A stretch of DNA of 64,000 nt from Nonomuraea antri. GTDB lineage: Bacteria; Actinomycetota; Actinomycetes; Streptosporangiales; Streptosporangiaceae. The notes beneath the pieces are model-generated. The model saw nothing but the letters and a program-made list of their open reading frames with translations. It was not told the origin of the DNA and ran no database searches. Within the stretch, counting starts at the first letter, position 1. Each line of letters begins with the position of its first letter. Where the stretch lies: contig NZ_JABCPZ010000013.1 of assembly GCF_013283785.1 (NCBI RefSeq), forward strand, positions 23,868 to 87,867, read 5' to 3'. Shown piece after piece: positions 41,781-50,508 of this stretch. The translations under genes and the position numbers were made by a program.

Positions 41781-43241
41781 ATGACTGCCAACCGTTGGCT
41801 CGCCCTGCCCGTGGTGCTGGTCGCGGTGTTCATGACCACGCTGGACTTCTTCGTCGTCAACGTGGCCGTCCCGTCGATCCGCGCCGACCTGTCGGCGGGC
41901 GACGCCGCGCTGCAGTTCGTCGTCGCCGGTTACGGGCTCGCGTACGCGGCCGGTCTGATCATCTCCGGGCGGCTGGGCGACCTGTTCGGGCCGCGGCGGG
42001 TGTTCGCGGCCGGGCTGGCGCTGTTCACGCTGGCCTCGCTGGCGTGCGGGCTGGCGCCGGGCGCGGGCGCGCTGGTGGCCGCCAGGGTGGCGCAGGGCGC
42101 GGCGGCCGCGCTGCTCGCGCCGCAGGTGCTGACGCTGCTCGGCGCGATCTACCGCGGCGCCGACCGGGCCAGGGCGTTCGGCTGGTACGGCACCGCGGTC
42201 GGCCTGGCCGGAGTCGGCGGCCAGGTGATCGGCGGGCTGCTGGTGGCCGCCGACCCGCTGGGGCTGGGCTGGCGGGCCTGCTTCCTGATCAACCTGCCCG
42301 CCGGGCTGGCGGCGCTGGCCCTGACCAGGCGGCTGGTCCCGGACGTCCCTGCCGCGAACGCCACGCGCGGCGGCGTCGACCTGCTCGGCGCGGCCCTGGT
42401 CGCGGCGGGGCTGGTCGCGGTCGTGCTGCCGCTGATCCAGGGACGCGAGCAGGGCTGGCCACTGTGGACGTGGCTCTGCCTGGCCGCCGCCGGGCCGGTG
42501 CTCGGCTGGTTCGCCGTCCGCCAGCGCCGGCTGGCCGCGGCCGGACGCGAGCCGCTGCTGCGCCTGGACGTGTTCGCCGAGCGGGGCTTCGTCCCCGGCC
42601 TGGTGGCGGTGGCGCTGCTGTTCGGCGCGTCGGCGGGGCTGTCGTTCGTGCTCGCGCTGTACCTGCAGGAAGGGCTCAGGCTCGGCCCGGCGGCCGCAGG
42701 AGCGGTGTGCACGGCGCTGAACGCGGGCTTCTTCGTGGCCTCGCTGCGCACCGGCAGGCTCGGCGCGCTGCTCGGCCGTGGCCTGCCGGTGGCCGGGGCG
42801 CTGACGCTGCTGCTCGGCCTGGCCCTGCTGTACGGCGCCGGCACGCCGGCCGCGGTCGTGGTGTCGCTGCTGTTCACCGGGGCCGGGATGGGGTTGCTCA
42901 TGTCGCCGCTGCTGTCGTCGGCGCTGGACGGCGTGCGCAAGGAGCGCGCTGGCGCGGCGGCCGGGGTGCTCGGCACCGTGCAGGAGACCGGGGGCGTGCT
43001 CGGCGGCACGGTGACCAGCGGCGTCTTCCTCAGCGCGCTGGACGGCGGCTGGACGGCCGCCACGCACGCCGCGCTCGCGGTGCTGATCGCGTGCGTGCTC
43101 GGGGTGCTGGCCTACGCGCTGTCGCGGGCCGTGCCGAGGCCGCGAGCGCGGCGTCGTGAATGGCCCCAGCGGTCGGTCAGCGGGTCGGTCAGGCGGTCGG
43201 GAGGCACGGCTGCGTGCGTGCGGGAGCCGGTCGGCCGGTAG
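41781..43241 (+). CDS. DHA2-family MFS exporter
   Basis: A 486-residue 14-helix drug exporter. Helix 1 carries MTTLDFFVVNVAVPSI, motif A is SGRLGDLFGPRRVFAAG, and motif C is GLAGVGGQVIGG. Start ATG 41781 has TGGAGA 5 nt upstream; the frame is open to 41658 without support. Its last 45 residues are Arg/Ser-rich and lie outside the membrane fold. Divergent from the candidate winged-helix regulator. Confidence 0.85.
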   Translation: MTANRWLALPVVLVAVFMTTLDFFVVNVAVPSIRADLSAGDAALQFVVAGYGLAYAAGLIISGRLGDLFGPRRVFAAGLALFTLASLACGLAPGAGALVAARVAQGAAAALLAPQVLTLLGAIYRGADRARAFGWYGTAVGLAGVGGQVIGGLLVAADPLGLGWRACFLINLPAGLAALALTRRLVPDVPAANATRGGVDLLGAALVAAGLVAVVLPLIQGREQGWPLWTWLCLAAAGPVLGWFAVRQRRLAAAGREPLLRLDVFAERGFVPGLVAVALLFGASAGLSFVLALYLQEGLRLGPAAAGAVCTALNAGFFVASLRTGRLGALLGRGLPVAGALTLLLGLALLYGAGTPAAVVVSLLFTGAGMGLLMSPLLSSALDGVRKERAGAAAGVLGTVQETGGVLGGTVTSGVFLSALDGGWTAATHAALAVLIACVLGVLAYALSRAVPRPRARRREWPQRSVSGSVRRSGGTAACVREPVGR

Positions 43242-43304
43242 GCCCATCCGGCTTCTTGATCACCCGGTGCGGCACCCGGCGAGGTGCCGTGGAATCCTGA
43301 ACGG

Positions 43305-43841
43305 GTGTCCCCGCTGTTCCGTCTCGCCCGCGCCGCGGCCTTCGCCGTCGTGTCGCTCGGGCTCGGCGTGGCGGCGCACGTGCTCGGCGGCGGGTCGGTT
43401 TCGGCCCCGGTCATGCTGGGCGCGCTGGGGCTGTCGTTCGGCGCCGCCGTTCCGCTGGCGGGGCGCGAGCGCACGTTCGCGCTGATCCTGCCGCTGCTCG
43501 GCGCGCTCCAGGTGGTCATGCACCTGCTGTTCGCGCTGGCGCACACCGCGCCGGAGCAGGCGGCGGCCGGGCACGCGCACGCCGGGCTGGTGCCCGGCCT
43601 GGGCATGCTGGTGGCGCACGGCTGGGCGATCGCGCTGACCGCGCTCTGGCTGTCGCGTGGCGAGGCCGCGTTGTTCGCGGTGCTGCGCCGCCTGGCCGTC
43701 CGGCTGCTCGTCATCGTGCTGCCCCTGTTCAGCACGCCTTTCTCCGTCCCGCCGAGCACGTCGCGGCCGCTCCTGCCGCGCTCGGCGGTGCTGCGTCACG
43801 TGGTCAGCAGGAGGGGTCCGCCCGAGGTCGTCCCCGCCTGA
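43305..43841 (+). CDS. Membrane protein in the DyP operon
   Basis: A 178-residue protein, GTG start at 43305. It has four or five hydrophobic helices (about 8-28, 33-50, 58-80, 98-120, 130-150) and His in loops (HLLFALAH, HAHAGLVPGLGMLVAHGWA). Its position in front of a copper chaperone and a DyP peroxidase suggests a copper- or haem-linked envelope role; the His pattern fits metal handling but is not proof. Known DyP loci in actinomycetes often contain such a protein. Confidence 0.65.
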   Translation: MSPLFRLARAAAFAVVSLGLGVAAHVLGGGSVSAPVMLGALGLSFGAAVPLAGRERTFALILPLLGALQVVMHLLFALAHTAPEQAAAGHAHAGLVPGLGMLVAHGWAIALTALWLSRGEAALFAVLRRLAVRLLVIVLPLFSTPFSVPPSTSRPLLPRSAVLRHVVSRRGPPEVVPA

Positions 43842-43926
43842 CCTGCCAGGTCCGGCAGACGTCTCCTCCGACAACCCCTGTGCCCGGGGCGGCGTTCGCG
43901 TGCCCCGGGGTGAAAGGCGTTTCCCC

Positions 43927-44463
43927 GTGTTCTCTCGTCATGCGTTCTCTCGTTCGGCCTTGCTGCTGGCCGCCGCGCTCCTGATGGCCGGCTGCGGCGG
44001 CGAGCCCACCACCGCCGCCGCGCCCGCACCCTCCGCTTCCACTTCCGCTTCCGCCGATGCCGGCGTGCCGGCGCTGACCATCACCGACCCCTGGGTGAAG
44101 ACCACCGGGAAGGCGATGACCGCCGCGTTCGGGACGCTGGTCAACAACACCGACGCGGCCATCACGATCGTGGCCGGCGCGACCCCGCTGTCCCCAACCG
44201 TGGAGCTGCACGAGGTGGTGGAGTCCGGCGGCAAGATGGTCATGCGGCCCAAGGAGGGCGGTTTCGTGGTGCCCGCGCGCGGCACGCACCAGCTCCAGCC
44301 CGGCGGCGACCACATCATGCTCATGGGCGTCACGGACGAGGTGAAGCCCGGTGCGCGGATCCCGTTCACGCTGACCGTCAAGGACGGCCGGCCGCTGGAG
44401 TTCACCGCCGTCGGCAAGGACTTCGCCGGCGGCAAGGAGGACTACCAGCCGGGGCACCAGTGA
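43927..44463 (+). CDS. PCu(A)C-type copper chaperone lipoprotein
   Basis: A 178-residue exported lipoprotein: hydrophobic leader and lipobox LMAGC with Cys23. The mature domain (50-175) carries the Cu(I) site His95, Met106, His129 and Met131 in HEVVESGGKMVM...GGDHIMLMG, the HX10MX22HXM pattern of PCuAC proteins. It delivers copper outside the cell membrane, for example to cytochrome oxidase. Start GTG 43927. It overlaps the DyP gene by GTGA, so copper trafficking and the peroxidase are coupled. Confidence 0.9.
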   Translation: MFSRHAFSRSALLLAAALLMAGCGGEPTTAAAPAPSASTSASADAGVPALTITDPWVKTTGKAMTAAFGTLVNNTDAAITIVAGATPLSPTVELHEVVESGGKMVMRPKEGGFVVPARGTHQLQPGGDHIMLMGVTDEVKPGARIPFTLTVKDGRPLEFTAVGKDFAGGKEDYQPGHQ

Positions 44464-45614
44464 TCTCGCGCAGGAACCTGTTCGCCGGGGGCGCCGTCAC
44501 CGCGGCCGGCGCACTCGCCGCGCCCGCGACCCCGGCCGCCACGCCCACCCGCGCCACTCTCACCCGCGCCGCCCCGGCGGCCGAGCCGTTCCACGGACCC
44601 CACCAGGCCGGCGTGGCCACGTCCCCGCAGGCGTACGCCGTGTTCCTCGGCCTGGACCTGCGGCCGGGCGGCGACCGCGAGTCCGTCGTGCGGCTGATGC
44701 AGTTGCTCACCGACGACGCCCGCCGGCTCACCCAGGGCCGTCCCGCGCTCGCCGACACCGAGCCCGAGCTGGCCACCACCCCCGCCAGGCTGACGATCAC
44801 GTTCGGCTTCGGCGCCGGGCTGTTCGCGGCGGCCGGGGTCGAGCCGCCGCTCTCGCCGCTGCCCGCGTTCGAGACCGACCGGCTGGACAAGCGGTGGAGC
44901 GGCGGCGACCTGCTCGTGCAGATCTGCGCAGACGACCAGCTCACGCTCGCGCACGCGTTGCGGATGATCGTGAAGGACGCCCGGTCGTTCACCCGCGTCA
45001 GATGGACGCAACGCGGCTTCCGCAGCGCGCTCTCACCGGCGGGCACCACGCAGCGCAACCTGATGGGCCAGGTCGACGGCACGGTCAACCCCACCGACCT
45101 GGACCGGGCGGTGTGGATCGGCCAGGGTCCGCAATGGCTGCACGGCGGCACCACGCTGGTGCTGCGCAGGATCAGGATGAAGCTGGAGACCTGGGACGCC
45201 GCCGACCGGGTGGCCAGGGAGTTCACCATCGGCCGCAGGCTCGGCGACGGCGCCCCACTGACCGGCCGGGCCGAGCACGACGAGCCGGACTTCGCGCGCA
45301 CGAACCGGCTCGGCTTCCCGGTGATCTCCGAGTACGCCCACATCAGGCGGGCCCGGGTGGCCGATCCCGGGCAGCGGATCCTGCGCCGGCCGTACAACTA
45401 CGACGAGGGCGTGGCGGCCGACGGCACCTCGGACTCCGGGCTGCTGTTCGCCTCCTACCAGGCGGACGTCGAGCGGCAGTTCGTGCCCGTCCAGCGCCGG
45501 TTGGCCGAGGGTGACCTGCTCAACGAGTGGATCACCACGATCGGTTCGGCCGTCTTCCTCATCCCGCCCGGGTGCGGGCCCGAGGGGTGGATCGGGGAGA
45601 CCCTGCCGTCCTGA
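44460..45614 (+). CDS. Dye-decolorizing (DyP-type) haem peroxidase, Tat-exported
   Basis: A 384-residue haem peroxidase. The N-terminus MISRRNLFAGG is a twin-arginine signal. The DyP signature GQVDGTVNP (GxxDG, near 203) supplies the catalytic Asp, and the proximal haem His is in EYAHIRRA near residue 293. It reduces peroxides while oxidising dyes, phenols or iron/porphyrin substrates. Start GTG overlaps the PCuAC stop. This arrangement (membrane protein, copper chaperone, DyP) resembles the DtpA-type loci of Streptomyces. Confidence 0.92.
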   Translation: MISRRNLFAGGAVTAAGALAAPATPAATPTRATLTRAAPAAEPFHGPHQAGVATSPQAYAVFLGLDLRPGGDRESVVRLMQLLTDDARRLTQGRPALADTEPELATTPARLTITFGFGAGLFAAAGVEPPLSPLPAFETDRLDKRWSGGDLLVQICADDQLTLAHALRMIVKDARSFTRVRWTQRGFRSALSPAGTTQRNLMGQVDGTVNPTDLDRAVWIGQGPQWLHGGTTLVLRRIRMKLETWDAADRVAREFTIGRRLGDGAPLTGRAEHDEPDFARTNRLGFPVISEYAHIRRARVADPGQRILRRPYNYDEGVAADGTSDSGLLFASYQADVERQFVPVQRRLAEGDLLNEWITTIGSAVFLIPPGCGPEGWIGETLPS

Positions 45615-45640
45615 TCCCGGGCCGTCCTGATCCCGGTGTG

Positions 45641-46966
45641 TCAGCCGTACCTGCCGCCGGCCGGGCGGAGTGCGGCGGCGAGGTCGGCGGCGAGCCCGGG
45701 GATCTCCCCCGGGCTCAGCGCGGCGATCGTGACGCGGATCGCGGGCGGCGTGGCGATCCTGTTGCGCGCGCCGGGCGCGACGGCCCAGCCGGCCGCCAGC
45801 AGCCGGCTGATCACGGTGCTCTCGTCGGGCACCGGGACCCAGACGTTGAGCCCGCTGCGCCCGTGTGCCGGGATCCCGTGCCCGGCCAGCGCGGCGATCA
45901 GGCCGTCGCGGCGTTCCGCGTACGCGGCGGCCACGGCGGCGCTGTCCACCGCGCCGGTGCGCCACAGGTGGGCGACGGCGCGTTGCAGCAGGTGGCTGAC
46001 CCAGCCGGTGGCCAGGCGCTGACGGCCGCGCAGCCGCTCCAGCGTGAGCTGGTCGCCGGTGACCAGGGCCAGGCGCAGGTCCGGGCCGTAGGCCTTGGCG
46101 GTCGAGCGGGTCAGCAGCCAGCGGGTGGTGGCTCCGGCCAGCGGGTGCAGCGGTAGGTGGACCAGGCCGGCGCCGTGGTCGTCCTCGACGAGGAGCACGT
46201 CCGGGTGCGCGGACAGGACGGCACGCAGCTCGCGGGCGCGTTCGGCGGTGACGGCGGCGCCGGTCGGGTTCTGCACGCGGGCGGTGACGACCGCGGCCCT
46301 GGCGCCCGCGCGCAGCGCCCGGTCCAGGTCGGCGGGCAGCGGGCCGGCGTCGTCCATCCGCATCGGCGCCGGGCGCAGGCCCATGGCGGGGACCAGGTCG
46401 AGCAGGGCCGTCCAGCCCGGGTCCTCGACCGCGACCGCGTCGCCGGGTCGCAGGTGGGCGAGGAAGACGCGTTCGACGGCGTCGAGCGTGCCCGAGGTGA
46501 CCGCCAGGGGAGCCGCGGGCACGCCGTCTTCGCGCAGCCTGGCGGCGGCCAGGGCGAGCAGTTCCTCGTCGTCGCCGGTGCCGTACATGGCGGGGGTGCG
46601 CTCGTGCGCCAGCGCGGCGGCGGCCAGCGCCTCGTGCAGCGCGGGCAGCAGCGCCGGGTCGGGGTTGCCCCTGGACAGGTCGCGCGCGCCGGGCGGCGCC
46701 TCGACGCGGAAGTCCTCGCGGGTGGTGCCGGCCGGGCGCGGCCTGATCCTGGTGCCCCGGCGGCCGGCCGTCTCGACGACGCCGCGCTCGCGCAGCAGGC
46801 GGTAGGCGGCGGCCGCGGTGTTCGGGCTGACGCGGGCCTGCGCGGCGACCTCGCGGACCGGGGGGAGCGCGGCGCCCGGCGCGAGCAGCCCGGACGACAC
46901 CGCCGCCTCGACATTGGCGGCAATCTCGCTGGCCGTCCCACCGGTTACCCGATATCTTTCTAGCAC
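45641..46966 (-). CDS. MocR-family PLP-dependent regulator
   Basis: A 441-residue protein, GTG start. GntR wHTH occupies residues 8-75 (LPPVREVAAQARVSPNTAAAAYRLLRERGVVETAGRRGTRI). The aminotransferase-like part has DLSRGNPDPALLP, VEDPGW, VQNPTGAAVT, EDDHGAG and a TRSTAKAYGPDLRLAL segment holding the PLP Lys. It faces a PaiB-like FMN protein across a 35-bp gap, which is a common PLP-regulator pair. It probably represses both promoters through the dyad between them. Confidence 0.88.
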   Translation of the reverse strand: MLERYRVTGGTASEIAANVEAAVSSGLLAPGAALPPVREVAAQARVSPNTAAAAYRLLRERGVVETAGRRGTRIRPRPAGTTREDFRVEAPPGARDLSRGNPDPALLPALHEALAAAALAHERTPAMYGTGDDEELLALAAARLREDGVPAAPLAVTSGTLDAVERVFLAHLRPGDAVAVEDPGWTALLDLVPAMGLRPAPMRMDDAGPLPADLDRALRAGARAAVVTARVQNPTGAAVTAERARELRAVLSAHPDVLLVEDDHGAGLVHLPLHPLAGATTRWLLTRSTAKAYGPDLRLALVTGDQLTLERLRGRQRLATGWVSHLLQRAVAHLWRTGAVDSAAVAAAYAERRDGLIAALAGHGIPAHGRSGLNVWVPVPDESTVISRLLAAGWAVAPGARNRIATPPAIRVTIAALSPGEIPGLAADLAAALRPAGGRYG

Positions 46967-46973
46967 AAAAACT

Positions 46974-46986
46974 ATTATGTACTAAT
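46974..46986. promoter_or_regulatory. Dyad between MocR and PaiB-like genes
   Basis: ATTATGTACTAAT (arms ATTA and TAAT) fills the centre of the 35-bp divergent gap and overlaps -10-like TATTAT and TAATAC elements. This is a natural autorepression site. Confidence 0.5.
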
Positions 46987-47001
46987 ACAAAGTGAGTTGC
47001 G

Positions 47002-47640
47002 ATGCTGATTCAGCCCTGGGACGCGGCCCGTGACGACGACGAGTGGCGAAACTGGCTGGCCGGGCACGACTTCGGCCAGCTCGCGGCCAACGGCGTGGAC
47101 GGCGAGCCGCCGGTGGTCGTGCCGACGCACTTCCACTTCGACGGCGGCGGCCGGATCGTGCTCCACCTGGCCAGGCCGAACCCGATCTGGGAGGCGCTGG
47201 CGGCCAATCCCACGGTGGTGCTGAGCGTGTTCGGCGACTACGCCTACATCCCCACCACCTGGCGCTCGGACTCCCCCACCGACGGCGTGCCGACCAGCTA
47301 TTACGCCGCCGTCCAGCTCACCTGCACGGCCGAGATCGTGGACGACAAGGAGGGCAAGGCGGAGATCCTGCGCCGCCAGCTCGCCCACCACCAGCCCGAC
47401 GGCGACTACGGCCAGGTCGCCGTCGACGACGGCCCGTACCGCAAGCTGCTCTCCGCCATCCGCGGCCTGCGGCTGGAGGTGACCCGGGCGCGGGCCAAGT
47501 TCAAGTACGACGACCACCGGCCGGCCGAGTTCCGCCGCGCGATCGCCGACAGGCTGGCCGAGCGCGACCTGCCCGGCGACGCCGGCGCCCGCGCCCAGCA
47601 GCTCAGGCGCCTGTCCCTCCAGCCGCAGGCGCCGAGCTAG
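47002..47640 (+). CDS. FMN-binding PaiB-like protein
   Basis: A 212-residue split-barrel flavin protein. PaiB-type features include FGQLAANG, PTHFHFDGGGRIVLHLARPNPIW, VFGDYAYIPTTWRS and VPTSYYAAVQLTC. The family binds FMN and was named for a Bacillus regulator, but most members may be pyridoxamine-oxidase-like enzymes. It ends tail to tail with the HNH nuclease gene, overlapping by 4 bp. The divergent MocR regulator suggests a PLP or amine link. Confidence 0.85.
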   Translation: MLIQPWDAARDDDEWRNWLAGHDFGQLAANGVDGEPPVVVPTHFHFDGGGRIVLHLARPNPIWEALAANPTVVLSVFGDYAYIPTTWRSDSPTDGVPTSYYAAVQLTCTAEIVDDKEGKAEILRRQLAHHQPDGDYGQVAVDDGPYRKLLSAIRGLRLEVTRARAKFKYDDHRPAEFRRAIADRLAERDLPGDAGARAQQLRRLSLQPQAPS

Positions 47641-48251
47641 CCGCAGGTGCGGAGCATGTGGGCCAGCGCGGCCCGCTCGTTCGCGGTGACGCGCAGCCGG
47701 TAGTGGTGCTTGACGTCGATCCAGGCCCGCGCGTACGTGCACCAGTAGTCGCGCCGGGGCGGACGCCAGGTGATGGGGCTGCGCCCGCCCTTGGCCACGT
47801 TGGCGCGCTCGCTCACCGCGATGAGCTCGGGCCTGGTCAGGTCGTTGGCGAAGGCGTGACGCCGCGCGTCGCTCCACTTGTCGGCGCCGGAGCGCCAGGC
47901 GTTGCTCAGCGGCACCAGGTGGTCGACGTCGATCTGGGTCTCGCTGGTCAGCGTCATGCCGTCGTACGGGCTGTGCCACCGGCCGTGCACGGCCCGGCAC
48001 TCCAGGTCGGTCCGGTACGACAGCGCGTCACGGCGCAGCACCACCTCGCGCGTGTCGCACGGACCTTCCTGCTCCTGCCATTCCGGCATGAACCTGGCGT
48101 GGCTGTAGCCGGCCAGCGAGCCCGGCCTGCCGACGGTGAGCTGCTTGAGCCGGGCGCGGGCGTCGGACACGGACGCCGGCTCCGGCAGCGCGGGCACGGC
48201 CAGCGGGACGATCAGCAGTGCCGCAGAGACCGGCCACAGGTGGGTCAGCAT
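47637..48251 (-). CDS. Secreted HNH-family nuclease (DUF1524-like)
   Basis: A 204-residue protein with a signal peptide (residues 1-21, ending VPAL). The nuclease core is DVDHLVPLSNAWRSGADKWSDARRHAFANDLTRPELIAVSERANVAKGGRSP, the DHxVPLxxAW...N...K pattern of secreted actinobacterial HNH/GmrSD C-terminal-type nucleases. Four cysteines (C65, C84, C167, C203) could form two disulfides. It probably digests extracellular nucleic acid for nutrients. No immunity gene is adjacent. Confidence 0.85.
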   Translation of the reverse strand: MLTHLWPVSAALLIVPLAVPALPEPASVSDARARLKQLTVGRPGSLAGYSHARFMPEWQEQEGPCDTREVVLRRDALSYRTDLECRAVHGRWHSPYDGMTLTSETQIDVDHLVPLSNAWRSGADKWSDARRHAFANDLTRPELIAVSERANVAKGGRSPITWRPPRRDYWCTYARAWIDVKHHYRLRVTANERAALAHMLRTCG

Positions 48252-48327
48252 GCGTACACCAGTAGCAGCAGCCCGGCCCCGGCGAACGGCGGTTGACCCA
48301 ATACTGACCCGCGCGCCGGCCGCGCGC

Positions 48328-50406
48328 TCACAATCCCAGCGATCTCCGCAGGAACCCGAGCTGGTGCACCAGCAGGTTCTCCGCCACGGCCTCCTGCGTG
48401 GGCAGGTGGGTGGCCTGCGACAGCGGCAGCACCTCGTGCGGACGTCCCGCGGCCAGCAGCGCGGCCGAGAACCGCAGCGTGTGCGCGGCGAAGACGTTGT
48501 CGTCGGCCAGCCCGTGCACCAGCAGCAGCGGCCGGCGCAGCGACGACGCCTCCAGGACGGGCGAACAGCGATCGTAGGCCTCCGGGTGCTCGTCCGGGTG
48601 ACCGAGGTGGCGTTCGCGCCAGTGGGTGTCGTACAGCCGCTGGTCGGTGACGGGCGCTCCGGCGACGGCGGCGTGGAAGACGTCGGGGCGGCGCAGCACC
48701 GCCATCGCGGCCAGGAACCCGCCGAACGACCAGCCGCGGATGCCGACCCTGGTCAGGTCGAGCGCGGGATGCGCGGCCGCGGCCGCGCGCAGCGCGTCCA
48801 CCTGGTCGTCGATCACCGGTCCGGCCAGGTCCAGGTGGATGGCGCGCTCCCAGGCCGGGCCGCGTCCCGGGGTGCCGCGGCCGTCCACGACGAGCACCGC
48901 GAAGCCCTGCTCGGCGAACCACTGCGAGACGTGGGCGAACCAGGCGGGCTCGGCGGTGGCCTTGCGCATGGCCGGCCCCGCGTACGGGTCCATGAGCACC
49001 GGCAGCGGCCCGTGCTCGGGCCGGTGCCAGGACGGCAGGAACAACGCCGCGCGCAGTTCACGCGGGCCCAGCCTCAGCATGGCCGGCCGCGGTTCGAGCA
49101 CCGGACGCGCGGCCAGTGAGGCGATCTCGGCGGACGTCCCGTCACGCAGGATCCTGGCGCGCGTGCCCGAGCGGCTCAGGGTGCGTGAGACCAGCACGAT
49201 CGTGCCCGCCCGGCCCGTGCCGCCGTGCCCGCCCGGCTCGTCGCTGACCCGCCGCAGGCCGGTGTCCGGGTGGTAGGCCCACAGGTGGGTCTCGGCCGGC
49301 TCGTCGACGGCGGTGAACAGCACGCTCTCGCCGTCGACCGCCTCGATCCTGTCGAGGTGCAGGCCGGGCGGGGTGACGGGCACGCCGTCGACCAGGAGCC
49401 TGCGGGTGTCGTCCTGGTCGGCGCTGGTCAGCAGCGCTCCCGCGGCCGTCCTGGCGGGCAGTCCCGGCACCAGTTCCACCCAGGCGTCGTCGCACTGCTC
49501 GGCCAGCACTCGCGTCTCGCCGGTGCCCGGGTCGATGCCGAGCACCTGGACGTGGCGCTGGCTTCGATCCTGGACGGCGGCGTACGGGCCGAAGGCGTCC
49601 CAGCCGGCGGCGGTCAGGTACTCGAACGCCTTGGTGTCCCAGCCGACCGGCGACAGCGGGCCGCCGGACACGTCGGCCAGCCACAGGCCGACCTCGGCGT
49701 TGGCGGTGCCGACCGCCGGATAGGGGAAGCTCGACGGCGGCCGCGACGGGTCGGACGGATCACCCACGTACCAGCGGGCCACCCCGGCCGTGTCCACCCT
49801 GGCGACCAGCAGCCGCCGTCCGTCCGGGGCCCACCAGTAGCCCCGGTGCCGGTACATCGACTCGGCGGCCACGTGCTCGGCCAGCCCGAACGTCACCTCA
49901 GGGCCGTCGGGCCGGGCGAGCGCCCGGTCCTCTCCGCTCGCGCACTCGACCACGCGCAGCGCGCCGCCGCTGACGTACGCGATCCGCCGCCCGGTGGGGT
50001 CAGGGCGCGGGTCGATCACGGGCCCGTCCACCGGCAGCGCTTGGATCTCGCCGTCGGCGGGGCGCACCGTCCACAGGCGGCCGGACAGCGCGAACGCCAG
50101 CACCTCGCACGCCTGGTCGGCGGCGTAGGCGACGATCCCGGACGACGTCTGCCTGGCCCGCTCGCGCCGGACGCGTTCCTCGGCCGACAGTTCCTCGTCC
50201 GCGCCTGCCAGCAGTTCCAGCGGGTCGGCCAGCAGGTGTTCCACGCCGTCCCTGAGCATCCACAGGCAGGAGACCGGGTCTTCGCCGCCCCTGCTGCGCA
50301 GGAAGAAGACCGTGCGGCCGTCGGGGGAGATCGTGAACGAGCCGGGGACGCCGAGCGTGAAGCGGCGGGTGCGGGCGAGCTGGCGGGGGAGCGATGGTGA
50401 CGTCAT
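48328..50406 (-). CDS. S9-family prolyl oligopeptidase/dipeptidyl peptidase
   Basis: A 692-residue serine peptidase of the DPP IV type: a beta-propeller over about residues 20-430 and an alpha/beta hydrolase domain after it. The triad is Ser in GWSFGGFLA, Asp in ADDNVF and His in THLPTQE. No signal peptide is present, so the enzyme is cytoplasmic. Start ATG 50406 has GAAGGAAG 5 nt upstream. It cuts dipeptides or oligopeptides, preferring Pro/Ala at P1. Transcribed alone. Confidence 0.9.
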   Translation of the reverse strand: MTSPSLPRQLARTRRFTLGVPGSFTISPDGRTVFFLRSRGGEDPVSCLWMLRDGVEHLLADPLELLAGADEELSAEERVRRERARQTSSGIVAYAADQACEVLAFALSGRLWTVRPADGEIQALPVDGPVIDPRPDPTGRRIAYVSGGALRVVECASGEDRALARPDGPEVTFGLAEHVAAESMYRHRGYWWAPDGRRLLVARVDTAGVARWYVGDPSDPSRPPSSFPYPAVGTANAEVGLWLADVSGGPLSPVGWDTKAFEYLTAAGWDAFGPYAAVQDRSQRHVQVLGIDPGTGETRVLAEQCDDAWVELVPGLPARTAAGALLTSADQDDTRRLLVDGVPVTPPGLHLDRIEAVDGESVLFTAVDEPAETHLWAYHPDTGLRRVSDEPGGHGGTGRAGTIVLVSRTLSRSGTRARILRDGTSAEIASLAARPVLEPRPAMLRLGPRELRAALFLPSWHRPEHGPLPVLMDPYAGPAMRKATAEPAWFAHVSQWFAEQGFAVLVVDGRGTPGRGPAWERAIHLDLAGPVIDDQVDALRAAAAAHPALDLTRVGIRGWSFGGFLAAMAVLRRPDVFHAAVAGAPVTDQRLYDTHWRERHLGHPDEHPEAYDRCSPVLEASSLRRPLLLVHGLADDNVFAAHTLRFSAALLAAGRPHEVLPLSQATHLPTQEAVAENLLVHQLGFLRRSLGL

Positions 50407-50508
50407 TCTGCTTCCTTCACGGAAAAGTGATCGAAAAAGCAGAATGGCCACCTCCGCCCGGCGGAAGCAGCCCATTTTCATCCAGCTATCAACCAGTATA
50501 GCAGGTGA

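Noticed and set aside
47637..48251. HNH protein as a toxin of an immunity pair
   Set aside because: It has a normal signal peptide, no delivery domains and no immunity gene next to it; a secreted nutritional nuclease fits better.
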